From IMG/VR virus record IMGVR_UViG_3300044732_001099, positions 1-64,000 of that record: a stretch of DNA of 64,000 nt, one strand, 5' to 3'. A program made the translations under genes and the position numbers. This document shows, in pieces, positions 9,426-20,900 of this stretch; the first letter of the stretch is position 1, and each line of letters opens with the position of its first letter. The DNA comes from a virus. Below the pieces are notes generated by a model. The model ran no database searches. It saw nothing but the letters and a program-made list of their open reading frames with translations, and was not told where the DNA came from.

Positions 9426-9978
9426 GAGATTGGTTTATAAGTGTGCAATAGATTCCAGAGCTGCAATATCAATGATAACAAAAGCTGCTGTGCCTGTTCA
9501 AGTAACAAATGGCATTGGCGAACTTCCATGCGACCTGCTTAGATTGTTGCGCGCGTACGGAGATAATAGTCATGGCGCTAGAACTGGTGATGCAATGGAA
9601 TCAACAAGATTAAAATCTTTCGGCCGCTACGATAAAACAAACACACACATTAAACCATCCTGGTTAAGAGAAGGAACTATTTATATCGATTACTATGCCG
9701 TACCAACAGTAGAGGTAACTGATGAAAATGGACAGAGTTGCCAAGAGATACAGATATCGCCAAGCCAGTTAGATTATTGTTCTTATGAGGTAATAAGAAT
9801 ACTTGCGCGCGATGAACTTGTTAGAGGAAAGATGCGACCTGATGTGTACGGATTATTTGAAGAGGAAGCTGCTAATCATTTTCAAGTAGCAATAGGCGAC
9901 ACAAGACAACTTAGTATTGATGATATGGAAAGCACAGCATGGATGCTGCGTAATGCTCAGTTTTTTAACTTAAGATAA
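9337..9978 (+). CDS. Ring protein, P22 gp4-like tail accessory / tail tubular type
   Basis: This 213-residue protein begins MKVLTYRNVLQRITDLAD and continues with helices and a GIGELPCDLLRLLRAYG segment, the pattern of the tail tubular (P22 gp4 / T7 gp11-like) proteins found immediately before the stabilization gene in crAss-like phages. A later helical half (DYCSYEVIRILARDELVRGKMRPDV) is typical of these short tail-barrel proteins. It would form a ring that joins the portal side to the muzzle. The start lies within the previous gene; it is chosen because the family-like N-terminal helix begins here. It ends one base before the ATG of the muzzle gene. Confidence 0.65.
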   Translation: MKVLTYRNVLQRITDLADFIDVSSNLPRIKRLVYKCAIDSRAAISMITKAAVPVQVTNGIGELPCDLLRLLRAYGDNSHGARTGDAMESTRLKSFGRYDKTNTHIKPSWLREGTIYIDYYAVPTVEVTDENGQSCQEIQISPSQLDYCSYEVIRILARDELVRGKMRPDVYGLFEEEAANHFQVAIGDTRQLSIDDMESTAWMLRNAQFFNLR

Positions 9979-9979
9979 A

Positions 9980-12900
9980 ATGGCACAGCCCACTGTAAAC
10001 AGATTTTATAAGGGCCTAAATTCTGATGTAAGCCTTACCGATAGAGCACAAGATATGTATCTTGATGGTCATAATATAAGACTTTCTAGAAGAGAAGAAG
10101 GTACTTTGTGGGCCGCAAACATTAAAGGTAATGAAGAAACATTTCAACTAAAAGAAAATTACATACCTGTGGGATCCGTTGAGTTCGATGGATTCCTTTT
10201 TATCTTTTCAGTAAATCCTGACATAAATACAAGTGAAATAGGTTCATATCCATCGCCAGATCCAATAACAAATGAGATAACAAGAGATTATAGACCTCTT
10301 AGAAACTATACTCCGCAAATATACATACCAGATATTAACGATGAATGTTTAGTATCTACCATTAGTGATCTTGGTGATTTTAGAACACAATTGCTAGGTT
10401 TTAGATGCGATAGGCCATTAAGAATAGAAGCGCGTTTAGATTTTGATGGTTCTGTTAATCTTTACTGGACAGATGATAATCTTCCATGGCGTGTAATAAA
10501 CAATGGATTTGTATTAAAAACTGGCAGACCAAACAATCGATATGTTACTGCCGGCATGATACAATCTGGTTATATCAATGGTATAAATGAAAATGCTAAT
10601 CACCCTACTGTAGATTTTCAAACATATGGATCTGGAAGTCTTAAAGTTGGCAACTATTTTTTCTTTGTAAGATACACAGACCTTAATTTTTTATCAACAT
10701 CTTTTCTTGGACAATCAGGTCCAATCCCGTTATTTGTAAGTAATAATGCCGGTGCTGCAGTTGTGACATTTAGTGGAGAATCAGACGACTTTTCTAATAA
10801 ATCTGTAAACTTACTCATACAAAACTTAGATCCAAACATATCTTTTTTTGAAATAGGTTACATTCGTTATTTTGGCCAAGATATATTTGAATGTTTTCTT
10901 ATTGACAAAAGATTTAGTATAAATGGTTCTACATCTGCAGGAGCAACAATAACAGGGAACGAGCCACTAGTAGCATTGACTATAGATGAGTTAGTTGTTT
11001 ATAAACCAAGTGACGCTCTTTATTGCAAAGATATAGCACAAGCATTTAATACTTTTTATTTAGCAAACACTAGAGGCCCTGTTCTGGACCATCCAGATTT
11101 GCGTAGGTTTATGTGTGCTCTTACGTTATCTGAAAATTATACAAATAATGGCCCGGCCGATGAAATACGCACAGATCAAAATAACAATCCATATTCTACA
11201 AATGGAAATGACACAGAAGAAAATGTAGGATATTTTTCTGGAGAAACATATTGCTTTGCTTGTATACCAGTATTTAAAGGTGGTTTTACAGGCTTACCAT
11301 ATCCAATGACAGGCTATGATAACTATACTAATCTTATGGTTAATAGCAATCAAGATGGTATATTTAGATTTAGAAGATACTTTGATGCGCCGGCATACGA
11401 TGGCACAGATACATTTATAAAAGGAATCAATGTAAACACATCTGGTGCGGCAACTATATATAGCACATCACAATGGTTGCAAGAAAATCTTATTGGTGTT
11501 TATGTGTCAAGAGCAGAACGTAAGCCAAATCTATTGTTTCAAGGATTAAGTCTTCGTTGTTACAATGGAAAAGTAAATCCACTTATTAGTAGGTTTGGCC
11601 TAATACCAAATTTCAAACGATATAGATTTGATAATGATACAGTTTATAAAGATATAAATTTAAAATTTAGCTCAAAAGAAGATTGGAAAACAGATAGGTT
11701 AATACCTTTGTTTGAGCCAGCGACTTATATGTATTATAGACAATGGACTAGTTTTACACCAGATAATGTAAATTCTTGGTTTCATTATGTTAGGCCATAT
11801 AATTTTTTAGATCGAAATGATTTTGTAGATCCAAATAGTCTATCAATATTTTCAACGGATTATTATATTGGTAGAGAAGTTGTTCCCGATAATTCATATG
11901 TAGAACTTTTAGCTACAACATCTTATCAAGATGATTGGAATAGAGAATCAACTTCATTAAATCCATTTCCTATTAATAATACTTCAGCTATAGGAAACTG
12001 GAAACAAAATGCAACAGATCCGGGTCCTTTTTCAAGTTTTTGGTTTCCTTTTGAGCCATTATATTATGATGCAAGTATTCCAAATAGAGGTGTTGTGCAA
12101 ACTTTTGTAGGTTACAATCAAAATGGTTTAAACATTGTAGCACCAGAAGGATTTAATGCTAACTGTTTAAATATAACTGGATGGACTGCAGTTCCTAATA
12201 CAAGATTTGTATCTCGTTTTGATGAAGGAAAAATAGCTAGTCAAGATGGATTGTATTATTTTGAAGTAGGTCATGATACATATCCTAATGTAAAAGATTA
12301 TGAAATAAGTTTACCTATAGCAACTCCTGACTATGTAGCTATAACTAATGCTCCTGTTTACGATGCACCATATCAAGCACTGACACAGAGGTATGATCAT
12401 TTTGTAGATGATTGGAATAGATCAATAGTTAACACTTATATAGCAAATCCAAACACATTAAACTATACAGATTTTTATGATTTTAAAAATACTGTATTTA
12501 GTCCTATAGGATTATTTCAAAATATAACTGATTTTTTAAATGTACCACAACATACATACTATAGGGGCGATTGTATTGTCTCAAGAACATACATAAAACT
12601 ACAAAATGCAAGTAACGAAAACATTAGTCAGTTTTTTTATGATGTTATAGCAAATGTCGAAGGGGTTGGAGTTGCTACAGTAGAAAATACAAATGCAGCT
12701 CAAGCATTAGATGCATTTCAAAATGGATATGGTCACTGGGTTTCTGTTGTGACTGAAAACAAATATAATCCAAGTTACAGATACGAACTAGGTAGAAACT
12801 ATTTCTATCCAAAGACTAATCCTCTTAACCCGGGTATTGACTTTGCCTGGATATATGACAGTCCAGAAAGTTTCTTTTACAACAAAGGAATGTCGGAATA

Positions 12901-14062
12901 TCTTGGACCTAGACAAAGCGTAGGTATTGATTTATATCAACCATTAAGCGACAATAGATTTCCAACAAGAATAAGACCTAGTCTTAAACATATTTTTGGT
13001 GCCCTTCGCGATGGATATAGGCAGTTTATTCCCGCCGATGCAAAAGACTTTGACTATGAGGCAGGAGAAATACAAGCAATAGTTTACATGTTTGACTACT
13101 TGTATTCTTTCCAAAATAGAGGCATTAACTTGCATCCAATCAATGAACGTGTAACGCAAGAAGGTACTGCCGGCAGCACTGCTATTCTTGGCCAGTCAAC
13201 AGGCCTTACTGAGTTTAGGCAAGTAATACAAAAAGGATATGGCACACAACATAGATTTGGCGTAATAAAAACACCACAAGCAATATACTGCATTGACTGG
13301 AACAAACGATCAATCATGCGTATTGTTGGTGGACAAGTAGAACAACTTGATATTAAAAAAGGAGTTCAGTCTTGGTTTAGAAGAATAGTAGCACTAGGAA
13401 GTACCGGCTATAGCGATGCGCTTGAAATATTACCAAATGAACACACATGTGGATTAGGTATTCATGGAGTGTACAATCGCAAATACAAAGATATTGTTTG
13501 GACATTAAAACTTGGAGAAGAAACAAATACTATAGTATTCTCAGAAGAGATGGACACTTTCTTAGGTACGCATGGTTACAAACCAAACATGTATGCTCAA
13601 GTAGAAGAAGATCTTTATAGTTTTGTTGACAATAAAGCTTGGCTTCATGATGTAAATACAAAGTATGATAATTTTTACGAACAGCAAGATGTTTGGAAAA
13701 TAAAAGTATCAGTTGCCGAGGGAGCAGAGATTACTAAACACTATGACAATATTATCATTAGCAGTAACAACAGAGTTTTTAGTGCAATAAAGTTTGAAAC
13801 GCAACATCAGGTAGCAGAGCAAAGACCTTTCCAACCAACAAACGAGTTTTGGTACGCGCCAACATACAGAGAAAACGAATGGAGATTACCGGTGCGTAGA
13901 GCTGACAATGTTAAAGAACCAGAACTAAATATTTACGATGACTTTGGATTTGATAAAACACCTATGAGAGGTCGCTATATGATTGTAGAACTAGAATACG
14001 ATGGCGACAAAGAACTATGGGTAAGAGAACTAATGACATTTTATAACATATCATTTACTTAA
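9980..14062 (+). CDS. Tail stabilization / muzzle protein
   Basis: This 1360-residue protein opens MAQPTVNRFYKGLNSDVSLT and then ...DGHNIRLSRREEGTLWAAN, matching the characteristic N-terminus of crAss-like stabilization proteins (an FxKGLNxDxS stretch followed by a 'YLDGxNIRL' line). These form the large trimeric or multimeric muzzle at the tip of the short tail. The long middle is beta-rich, Asn/Tyr/Phe-rich, with no low-complexity segments. The C-terminal third (IKTPQAIYCIDWNKRSIMRIVGG, HGVYNRKYKDIVWTLK, MDTFLGTHGYKPNMY) looks like a beta-propeller or WD-like domain, as in other phage tail-tip proteins of this class. Gene order supports it: right after the gp4-like ring gene and before the cargo genes. 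Confidence 0.85.
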   Translation: MAQPTVNRFYKGLNSDVSLTDRAQDMYLDGHNIRLSRREEGTLWAANIKGNEETFQLKENYIPVGSVEFDGFLFIFSVNPDINTSEIGSYPSPDPITNEITRDYRPLRNYTPQIYIPDINDECLVSTISDLGDFRTQLLGFRCDRPLRIEARLDFDGSVNLYWTDDNLPWRVINNGFVLKTGRPNNRYVTAGMIQSGYINGINENANHPTVDFQTYGSGSLKVGNYFFFVRYTDLNFLSTSFLGQSGPIPLFVSNNAGAAVVTFSGESDDFSNKSVNLLIQNLDPNISFFEIGYIRYFGQDIFECFLIDKRFSINGSTSAGATITGNEPLVALTIDELVVYKPSDALYCKDIAQAFNTFYLANTRGPVLDHPDLRRFMCALTLSENYTNNGPADEIRTDQNNNPYSTNGNDTEENVGYFSGETYCFACIPVFKGGFTGLPYPMTGYDNYTNLMVNSNQDGIFRFRRYFDAPAYDGTDTFIKGINVNTSGAATIYSTSQWLQENLIGVYVSRAERKPNLLFQGLSLRCYNGKVNPLISRFGLIPNFKRYRFDNDTVYKDINLKFSSKEDWKTDRLIPLFEPATYMYYRQWTSFTPDNVNSWFHYVRPYNFLDRNDFVDPNSLSIFSTDYYIGREVVPDNSYVELLATTSYQDDWNRESTSLNPFPINNTSAIGNWKQNATDPGPFSSFWFPFEPLYYDASIPNRGVVQTFVGYNQNGLNIVAPEGFNANCLNITGWTAVPNTRFVSRFDEGKIASQDGLYYFEVGHDTYPNVKDYEISLPIATPDYVAITNAPVYDAPYQALTQRYDHFVDDWNRSIVNTYIANPNTLNYTDFYDFKNTVFSPIGLFQNITDFLNVPQHTYYRGDCIVSRTYIKLQNASNENISQFFYDVIANVEGVGVATVENTNAAQALDAFQNGYGHWVSVVTENKYNPSYRYELGRNYFYPKTNPLNPGIDFAWIYDSPESFFYNKGMSEYLGPRQSVGIDLYQPLSDNRFPTRIRPSLKHIFGALRDGYRQFIPADAKDFDYEAGEIQAIVYMFDYLYSFQNRGINLHPINERVTQEGTAGSTAILGQSTGLTEFRQVIQKGYGTQHRFGVIKTPQAIYCIDWNKRSIMRIVGGQVEQLDIKKGVQSWFRRIVALGSTGYSDALEILPNEHTCGLGIHGVYNRKYKDIVWTLKLGEETNTIVFSEEMDTFLGTHGYKPNMYAQVEEDLYSFVDNKAWLHDVNTKYDNFYEQQDVWKIKVSVAEGAEITKHYDNIIISSNNRVFSAIKFETQHQVAEQRPFQPTNEFWYAPTYRENEWRLPVRRADNVKEPELNIYDDFGFDKTPMRGRYMIVELEYDGDKELWVRELMTFYNISFT

Positions 14063-14065
14063 AAC

Positions 14066-17000
14066 ATGCCTCCATTTACAACACTCAACGGCCAAACAGG
14101 ATATTTTGATAACAGTGGACAGTTTGTTCCTGCATCACAAGAAGAGTACAACCAACAATTTGGCATGCTACAGCAGTTTGGTAATAATCCATTTATATCT
14201 GCACAGCAAACATTTACACAACAACCGCAATCTATTCAGCAAGGTGCAATACAACCACCTATGGCTGGCCAAATGACTAATGAGCAAAAAGTAATGCAGG
14301 CTCAAGGAGATGATTCTCCTATGTTAGGTAATATGCCATACGTACAAAAAGGAAATGAACTTGGAGTGCAAAAAGGAAAATCTTTTTTCCCATATAATGC
14401 ATCAACAGCAAGTGGTCATCCATTAAACACAGCAACAAATACAGTTTTTAATGCTTATGATTTAACGACTAATCGTAAAAATGATATAGTAAATCCATAT
14501 GTTGCACAAGTTAATTTAATGCGATCGCAAAATGCTGCTAGCTTTTTAAATAAATTAAGTAATAAACCTACTGCTTCTGCTGCAACAACTCAAACACAAG
14601 TAACAGTACCTCAAACAACTGGAGCAACAGAAATAATACCAACTTCAACAGCAGAACAAGCAGAAGGCGGAAACTGGTTTTCAAATATGTTTAACAAACC
14701 ATCTGTAAAAGGAGTGCCAGCTGCAGATAAAATTACAAATGTTATAGAAAAAGGACCTAGTTTATTTAAGCAAAGTAAAGATTTTTTTGGTAGTGAAGCA
14801 GGGCAAGCAACATCTGCAGGCATAGGTGCTGGATTAGGTGTAGCTACTAGTCTTATTGGAGCTAATGCCTCTAAATATGACCAACGTGTAGGAATGTCAA
14901 AACCAAATGCTTTTAGCACTATAGCTGGAGATAGCACAGTAACGCAAATAGGATTGAATCCTGCTCTTATGGGAGCAACTGGAGGACTTTCTGCAGTAGC
15001 TGGACTTGGTATAGATTTGGTTAAAAACATTGTAAAATATAATAAACAAAAAGACAGTTACGAAAACAAAAAACTTGCCGTTGATACCATGCAGCAACTT
15101 GACGACGCAAGAGAAAATATGAAGCCAGACTATACTGGTTATGCTAGAAGTGGAACGCAAGTGAACCCATATTTAAAAGCACAGTATGGAACAAAAGCAA
15201 TAGTCGAAGGAAAAAAAATGGATATTGATAGTGATGAATACAGAAGACTATACAATTCTGGAAATCTTATGAGAGTTGATGAAGGAGGAATGCCTACAAT
15301 GACTACTGAAGATTTAGTTATTACTGGTCAAATGACTGATAACACTAGAGAGCAAAGAGAAATACAAAAAGAAAGAGATGCGCAAGGGTTAAATTATAAC
15401 TGGAGTTCTGGTTCTAACAATCCTTATATGAGTCAACCAAAAAATACTGTACCTACTGGAATAAACTCAACAGTTCCTAGTGTGCCACCATTTCAACCAA
15501 TATTTAATCCTGAAGACGATTATTTAAAAGATTATGTTGGAAAATCATTAGGTGAACAACCTTTTATATTTAGCAATGCTTCAGAAGTAGGAATGGGTTA
15601 TAATCATTTTGGTAATAATGCATGGATGTCAACTGGTCTTGGAACTGTAGATGATAGTCCAACTATTATGGGTCATTTGGCGAGTCGTTATAGTACTAAT
15701 GAAGCTTATGAAGCTAGTAAAAAAGCTAATGATATTCCATCTTTATATTTCTTTTATAAAGATTTAAGTAAAGAAAAAAATTGGCAAGAAGACGTTGGCG
15801 TTTCAGCAACTAAATATTACGACAATTTAAATGAATTAAATGATGGTAGTAGTTATTTAGAAAGAGAAGGTAGATTTATAGATGATATTGTTAAAAAACA
15901 AGGTTATGGGCATAATATTGTAATGGATGAAAATGGAAATAAACTTATTAGAAATTTTACTCCTGATAAAGATAAATTCATGGGTTCTGTCACATTGACT
16001 CCAGAAATGTATAAAGCAATACTTGAAGCTCCAAATCAAACAGAAGCAAAGCGTAGATTAATGCAAATGGCCAAAATACCACAAGACGTAGATATGGATA
16101 AACTATTTATTCACATGAACTTAAGTAAACCAAAAAATTTATCAACTTATTTTAAAGCAAAGACAGTAAATCCTAATTCTGTAAGAAATTGGCACGATAC
16201 ACCTACAGGAACTATATATATAAATAGAGTAAAACAAGATGGAATAGGCCATTACAATGTAACCAAACATCGAATAGGTGGTATGGTGCAAAATCCGTAT
16301 TTAAAAGCTCAATATGGGACAGATTCAAAAAAAAAACCTATATATACCGGCCAAGATAAATCACCAAATTATAAATCAAATGTAACTATAAATGGTAAAC
16401 AAATAGGCAAAGGAAGTCAAGAATATAAAGATGCATATGATTCAGGTAACTTAATGTCTGTAGATTATGATGGAATGCCAGTAATGTATAGCAATCAACA
16501 AGCAGAAGTTACAGCAGAAGCTCCGGCATGGTTAAAGCAACAAAGAGAGCGCGAAAAAGATCCAGTTGCTTTTGCAGTAAGAAAAGGTACTGGTGATTTT
16601 GCAAAAGGAACAGCTCAAGGAGTAGGTACTGCATTAACTTATGCAGGAGAAGTAATGAATACTCCATTAGCTATGGCAGGTGAATTATTATCAGGCAGAA
16701 ATGATTATTATTCTGCATTACCTAATTTAACAAGGTCAATGAAAGATATGGGATTAGAAAACCAACTAACATCTGAAGATAAAAAATGGTTACCAAAGAA
16801 CGACCAAATGACTCCTGGTGCATTGGTATCTGATAATCCTTTAATACAAATGGGTATAGATGTACCTTTAGATATTTTAACAGGAAAAGGTTTTAAAGCA
16901 TTAACTAAAATGCCAAAATTGCCAATAGTTGGAAATTTAAATGAATACATAGAAATGAATAGCATGGAAAATGCATATGATATTCTAAAAGGTGGTAAAA

Positions 17001-17947
17001 AAAGAATTATAGATAGAGACAAGTTAATAGCTATTAAAGAAGCTATGACACATAGTAGAAAAACAAATGTTGAAAATGCTCATAATCAGTTTTATGATGA
17101 ACTTGTAAATACACCAGAAGGCAGAAGAAGATTAAAGTTTATTGGATTAACACCAGAAGATATAAATAAACCAGAACTTACATTTGACAATACAGGATCA
17201 AAATATAAATTAGGAACAGATCAAGGTGTAAATATTGATTTAGAACAAACAATTGATACTTATACTACGGATGGTTTAGGCGATATGATTATTTATGATC
17301 ACGAAATAGGTCATGCATTGTCAGACGATTTAAGAAGAGCAGAGTGGCAAGAAATGATAACTAAAAAATTAAATAACGATCCTGCTTTTAAAGAACAAAT
17401 GATTTTAGAAGCTCAATCTAAAAACATGACTTTAGAAAAACATCTATGGGAAAAACTTCTTCCTAAATATAGATCAATATTTGATGATGATTTAACCGAT
17501 AATGTATTTGCAGGAGAAATGAATGATGTAACACCTAGAGCTATTAAAAATCAAGATTATGCAAGTTATTTTAGTGAACCATTTCCTCATTTAAGAGAAA
17601 TGAGACAAAACATAGTAGATAAAGGATATACAAATCATAGATGGGACGAAGTTACAGATGAAATGTTAGATGATTTTATTAAAAACGAAAAATTAAAACC
17701 TGAAGGAAAAGATAGAATATCTAGTTTTATAGAAAATTCTCCAGAAAAAAGAAAAAAACTTTTGTGGTATATGAATAATTTTCCATCATTAGTTCAAACA
17801 TTAGTAGGAGGTGCAGCGACTACAACTGTACTTGGGTCTACATTAGACGGAGGTACTTCAGGTCCAAGACAATCTAATGATTTACAAAGTGGTCAAGGTC
17901 CAGAACAAAAAAGACAAGGTGGCAAAACTAATCCATACTTAAAATAA
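14066..17947 (+). CDS. Large cargo-type virion protein with HEIGH metallopeptidase motif and duplicated module
   Basis: This 1293-residue multi-part protein has a Gln-rich N-terminus (about 1-75), a Gly/Ala-rich hydrophobic stretch near 245-320 (GQATSAGIGAGLGVATSLIGA), and two copies of a ~70-residue module. Each begins NPYLKAQYGT (residues 367 and 743) and runs through 'SxEYxxxYxSGNLMxVDxxGMPxM'. A second hydrophobic stretch follows (GTAQGVGTALTYAGEVMNTPLAMAGELLSG). A zinc-metallopeptidase motif lies at 1079-1083 (HEIGH, in IIYDHEIGHALSDDLRRAEW). The protein ends GGKTNPYLK. The zincin motif and membrane-active stretches suggest an ejected cargo protein that crosses the envelope with the DNA; this is inference. 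The next gene begins MNPYL only 5 bases later. Confidence 0.7.
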   Translation: MPPFTTLNGQTGYFDNSGQFVPASQEEYNQQFGMLQQFGNNPFISAQQTFTQQPQSIQQGAIQPPMAGQMTNEQKVMQAQGDDSPMLGNMPYVQKGNELGVQKGKSFFPYNASTASGHPLNTATNTVFNAYDLTTNRKNDIVNPYVAQVNLMRSQNAASFLNKLSNKPTASAATTQTQVTVPQTTGATEIIPTSTAEQAEGGNWFSNMFNKPSVKGVPAADKITNVIEKGPSLFKQSKDFFGSEAGQATSAGIGAGLGVATSLIGANASKYDQRVGMSKPNAFSTIAGDSTVTQIGLNPALMGATGGLSAVAGLGIDLVKNIVKYNKQKDSYENKKLAVDTMQQLDDARENMKPDYTGYARSGTQVNPYLKAQYGTKAIVEGKKMDIDSDEYRRLYNSGNLMRVDEGGMPTMTTEDLVITGQMTDNTREQREIQKERDAQGLNYNWSSGSNNPYMSQPKNTVPTGINSTVPSVPPFQPIFNPEDDYLKDYVGKSLGEQPFIFSNASEVGMGYNHFGNNAWMSTGLGTVDDSPTIMGHLASRYSTNEAYEASKKANDIPSLYFFYKDLSKEKNWQEDVGVSATKYYDNLNELNDGSSYLEREGRFIDDIVKKQGYGHNIVMDENGNKLIRNFTPDKDKFMGSVTLTPEMYKAILEAPNQTEAKRRLMQMAKIPQDVDMDKLFIHMNLSKPKNLSTYFKAKTVNPNSVRNWHDTPTGTIYINRVKQDGIGHYNVTKHRIGGMVQNPYLKAQYGTDSKKKPIYTGQDKSPNYKSNVTINGKQIGKGSQEYKDAYDSGNLMSVDYDGMPVMYSNQQAEVTAEAPAWLKQQREREKDPVAFAVRKGTGDFAKGTAQGVGTALTYAGEVMNTPLAMAGELLSGRNDYYSALPNLTRSMKDMGLENQLTSEDKKWLPKNDQMTPGALVSDNPLIQMGIDVPLDILTGKGFKALTKMPKLPIVGNLNEYIEMNSMENAYDILKGGKKRIIDRDKLIAIKEAMTHSRKTNVENAHNQFYDELVNTPEGRRRLKFIGLTPEDINKPELTFDNTGSKYKLGTDQGVNIDLEQTIDTYTTDGLGDMIIYDHEIGHALSDDLRRAEWQEMITKKLNNDPAFKEQMILEAQSKNMTLEKHLWEKLLPKYRSIFDDDLTDNVFAGEMNDVTPRAIKNQDYASYFSEPFPHLREMRQNIVDKGYTNHRWDEVTDEMLDDFIKNEKLKPEGKDRISSFIENSPEKRKKLLWYMNNFPSLVQTLVGGAATTTVLGSTLDGGTSGPRQSNDLQSGQGPEQKRQGGKTNPYLK

Positions 17948-17952
17948 ATATC

Positions 17953-20900
17953 ATGAATCCATATCTTAACAAAAAAGCTATTGTTAGCAAAAGAGGACAG
18001 TGGGATTATCCTAGACAAGATACTATTGTCCCTACTCCAGACGGTAGTATAACAATGCAAGGAGTAAACTATCCTGTGTATGGACAAGATGAAACTGGAT
18101 ATGGACAAATGATGTACCCTAATCAAGAGTATAAGTTTCCCGGAAAGATGGTATATGAAACACCAATGGCAGATGGTGATAATACAGAAGTGTTTAATAA
18201 ATCTGTATCAGGCGCAACAGATTGGTTTGCATCATTATTAGATAATCCCGAATATTATAAAAGATTAAAAAATGAAGTTAAACAATCTAATGCTTTAAAT
18301 AATAATGTAAAATATGATTCAAAAACTGGTGCCGAAAAAATACTAGATCAAAGAAAAACTGGATTTTCTTCTGTAAAGTTTATAGAACCAAATAGTAATC
18401 TTAGAGATGAAGTAGCTATTGTAAATGATTTAGACAAAGACGCATATGGAGCGCACGTATTAAGAGGCATTAAATATTATGAACCTCAATATAATAGTAA
18501 TGGCTATTTAACAAAAGATATAGCTTCAATAGGGCCAAACAAAATAGGAATCAATCCTGTAATGTATAATCCAGAAAATAAAGACAATTTAAAAAATCTA
18601 TTAGTTCATGAAATAGAACATGCTACACAAATAGCACAACCTGGATATGCAAACCCTTATAGATTTAGTAATTACGTTGAAGTAGATAATGGGACATTAC
18701 CATTGTACAAACAAGACAATAATATAACTCCATACGCTGAACAAGTTATTAAAGAAAACATTTTATCAGACGATCCATATTATTCCGACATACAAGAAGT
18801 AATGTCAGGAAAAAGGCAAATAGAAAACATGTTAGAAAATGTGCCTGAAAATACTTTTACTAAACCGTGGAAATATGGAGATGAAATAGATGATGAGCAT
18901 TTTAATTACATATTTAGTGATGATGAAAATATATCATTTAAAAATGACAATATTAGAAATGCTTTATTAGGCGATAAAAAATATAGTGATTTATTAGACG
19001 TAGAAAAAGTAGATTTAAAAAAAAGATTATCTAACATAATGATGAAAATTGCTATGGAAAACTCTAAAAACCCTTACACAGATTATGCTAGAAATGGCAC
19101 TATGATTAAACGTGCAGATGGTTCGTATTCTGAACGCGGACTATGGGATAATATTAGAGCAAACAAAGGTTCTGGAAAAAAACCAACAGAACAAATGCTT
19201 GAACAGGAAAAAAAGATTAAAAAACAAGAAATGCAAAGTGGAGGTAAAACTAATCCATACTTGCAAGCTCAAGCTGGAACGCAAGCTTCAACTTATACCT
19301 GGGCAACAGGTTCTAATGCACCACAAACAACACAACCTGTAAATACATTAGGTTCCGGCCACAGTCAAACACTGCCATCAACATATAAACCTGTAGGTGA
19401 TTTAACTAAAGTTACTAAAGAAAAACCAAAAGGATCTGGTGGCTCAGGGGATAATTTATTTATGCAAGGGGTTGGTGCTGTTGACAAAGCAATAGGACAA
19501 GGAGCTTCTTATTTATTAGGTGCTGCAGGAGAAGCATTTACGGCGCCTGCATCTGCGTTAATAGAAGGTTTTCATTATTTAAGTGGAAAACCATATAACT
19601 TTGGCAATGCCATGCCTAATCCAGGCAGAATATCAGCTTATGCTAGTGGTGACTCTGATCTTTATAAAGATAATCGCCAAAAAACGCTTACTGAACTTGC
19701 GGGTGTAAATAGAGATGACAATCCTGTAGGGGCTATGATATTAGATGTTTTCACTCCAACATTACCAATAGCTTCTATGGGTAAAGCTGCAAATGCATCA
19801 AATGCAATAAAATATGCACCAAAAGCAAATGCTTTAACAAACCTTGTTACAGACCCATATAGTTTTATTAAAACAATGAAAACTCCTACTATAAATCCAA
19901 ACGTAGGATTAAAGTTTGTAGATGAAACTATTGATTCACAAAAAGCTTTACAACGGGTTAATCAAAATGTCATTAATCCAGCAATGCAACCTCAACTTGC
20001 AGTTAATGCAACGCAAGCAGTAGCAAAAGAATATACTCCTTGGACTATGCAAGAAATGCCAGGATTGCATATTAAATCTACTATGTCAGGTTCTCCATTT
20101 GAAAAACAATTATCTAAAACTGGAGAGTTAAATGTTAGTAATATACAAGCACACATAAATAAATCAGATGTAAGTGCAGCAGATAAGTTTACATTACAAA
20201 AAGTTCTTGATGAAAAGTTTGCTGGAAAACAAAAAATAGACTACAATGAGTTTAGAAAAGCTGTTCAAGAAGAAGCAGTAACATTAGAAAGAAATATAAT
20301 AGAAGACGATAATTGGGCAAATTATGGAGTAGGTAGATTAGATTATCCAGGATTAAAACCAGAATCTTATAAATCTTCAATACAAAATATAATAGATGAA
20401 TCTCAATATTATAGTACAATAAAAAATATAAAAAAAGAAGATTTAAGAAAAATTATAGATAATGGCGAAGAAAAATATTTAATAACAGATAGATTTGGTC
20501 GTGGACAATATATACCAGCTGATAAAATAGATAATCATTTAAATTACGAAAAAAATATAGCTGATGATTTTTTCAAAAATACCTATCCAAAAAAGGCAGA
20601 ATATGAAAAACTTTTAACTGAAATTCCTGAAACAAAAACATTTACATATCAAAATATAGATAAATTTGGAAAAGGTGATGCTAGACATTATAATGATGCT
20701 GCATTAGCCCATACAAGAACAATGATATCTAAAGAAGAACCTGATATAGTGCATTTTATAGAACAACAAAGTGATTATTGGCAGAGTGGTGCTGGTAAAA
20801 ATCCAGTTAAAATAGATTATGAAAAATGGAATCCAAGAATTGAAAAAATGGAAAAAGACTTGGCTGATGGTTATGCCGATTTAGAATACATGAAAAAAAA

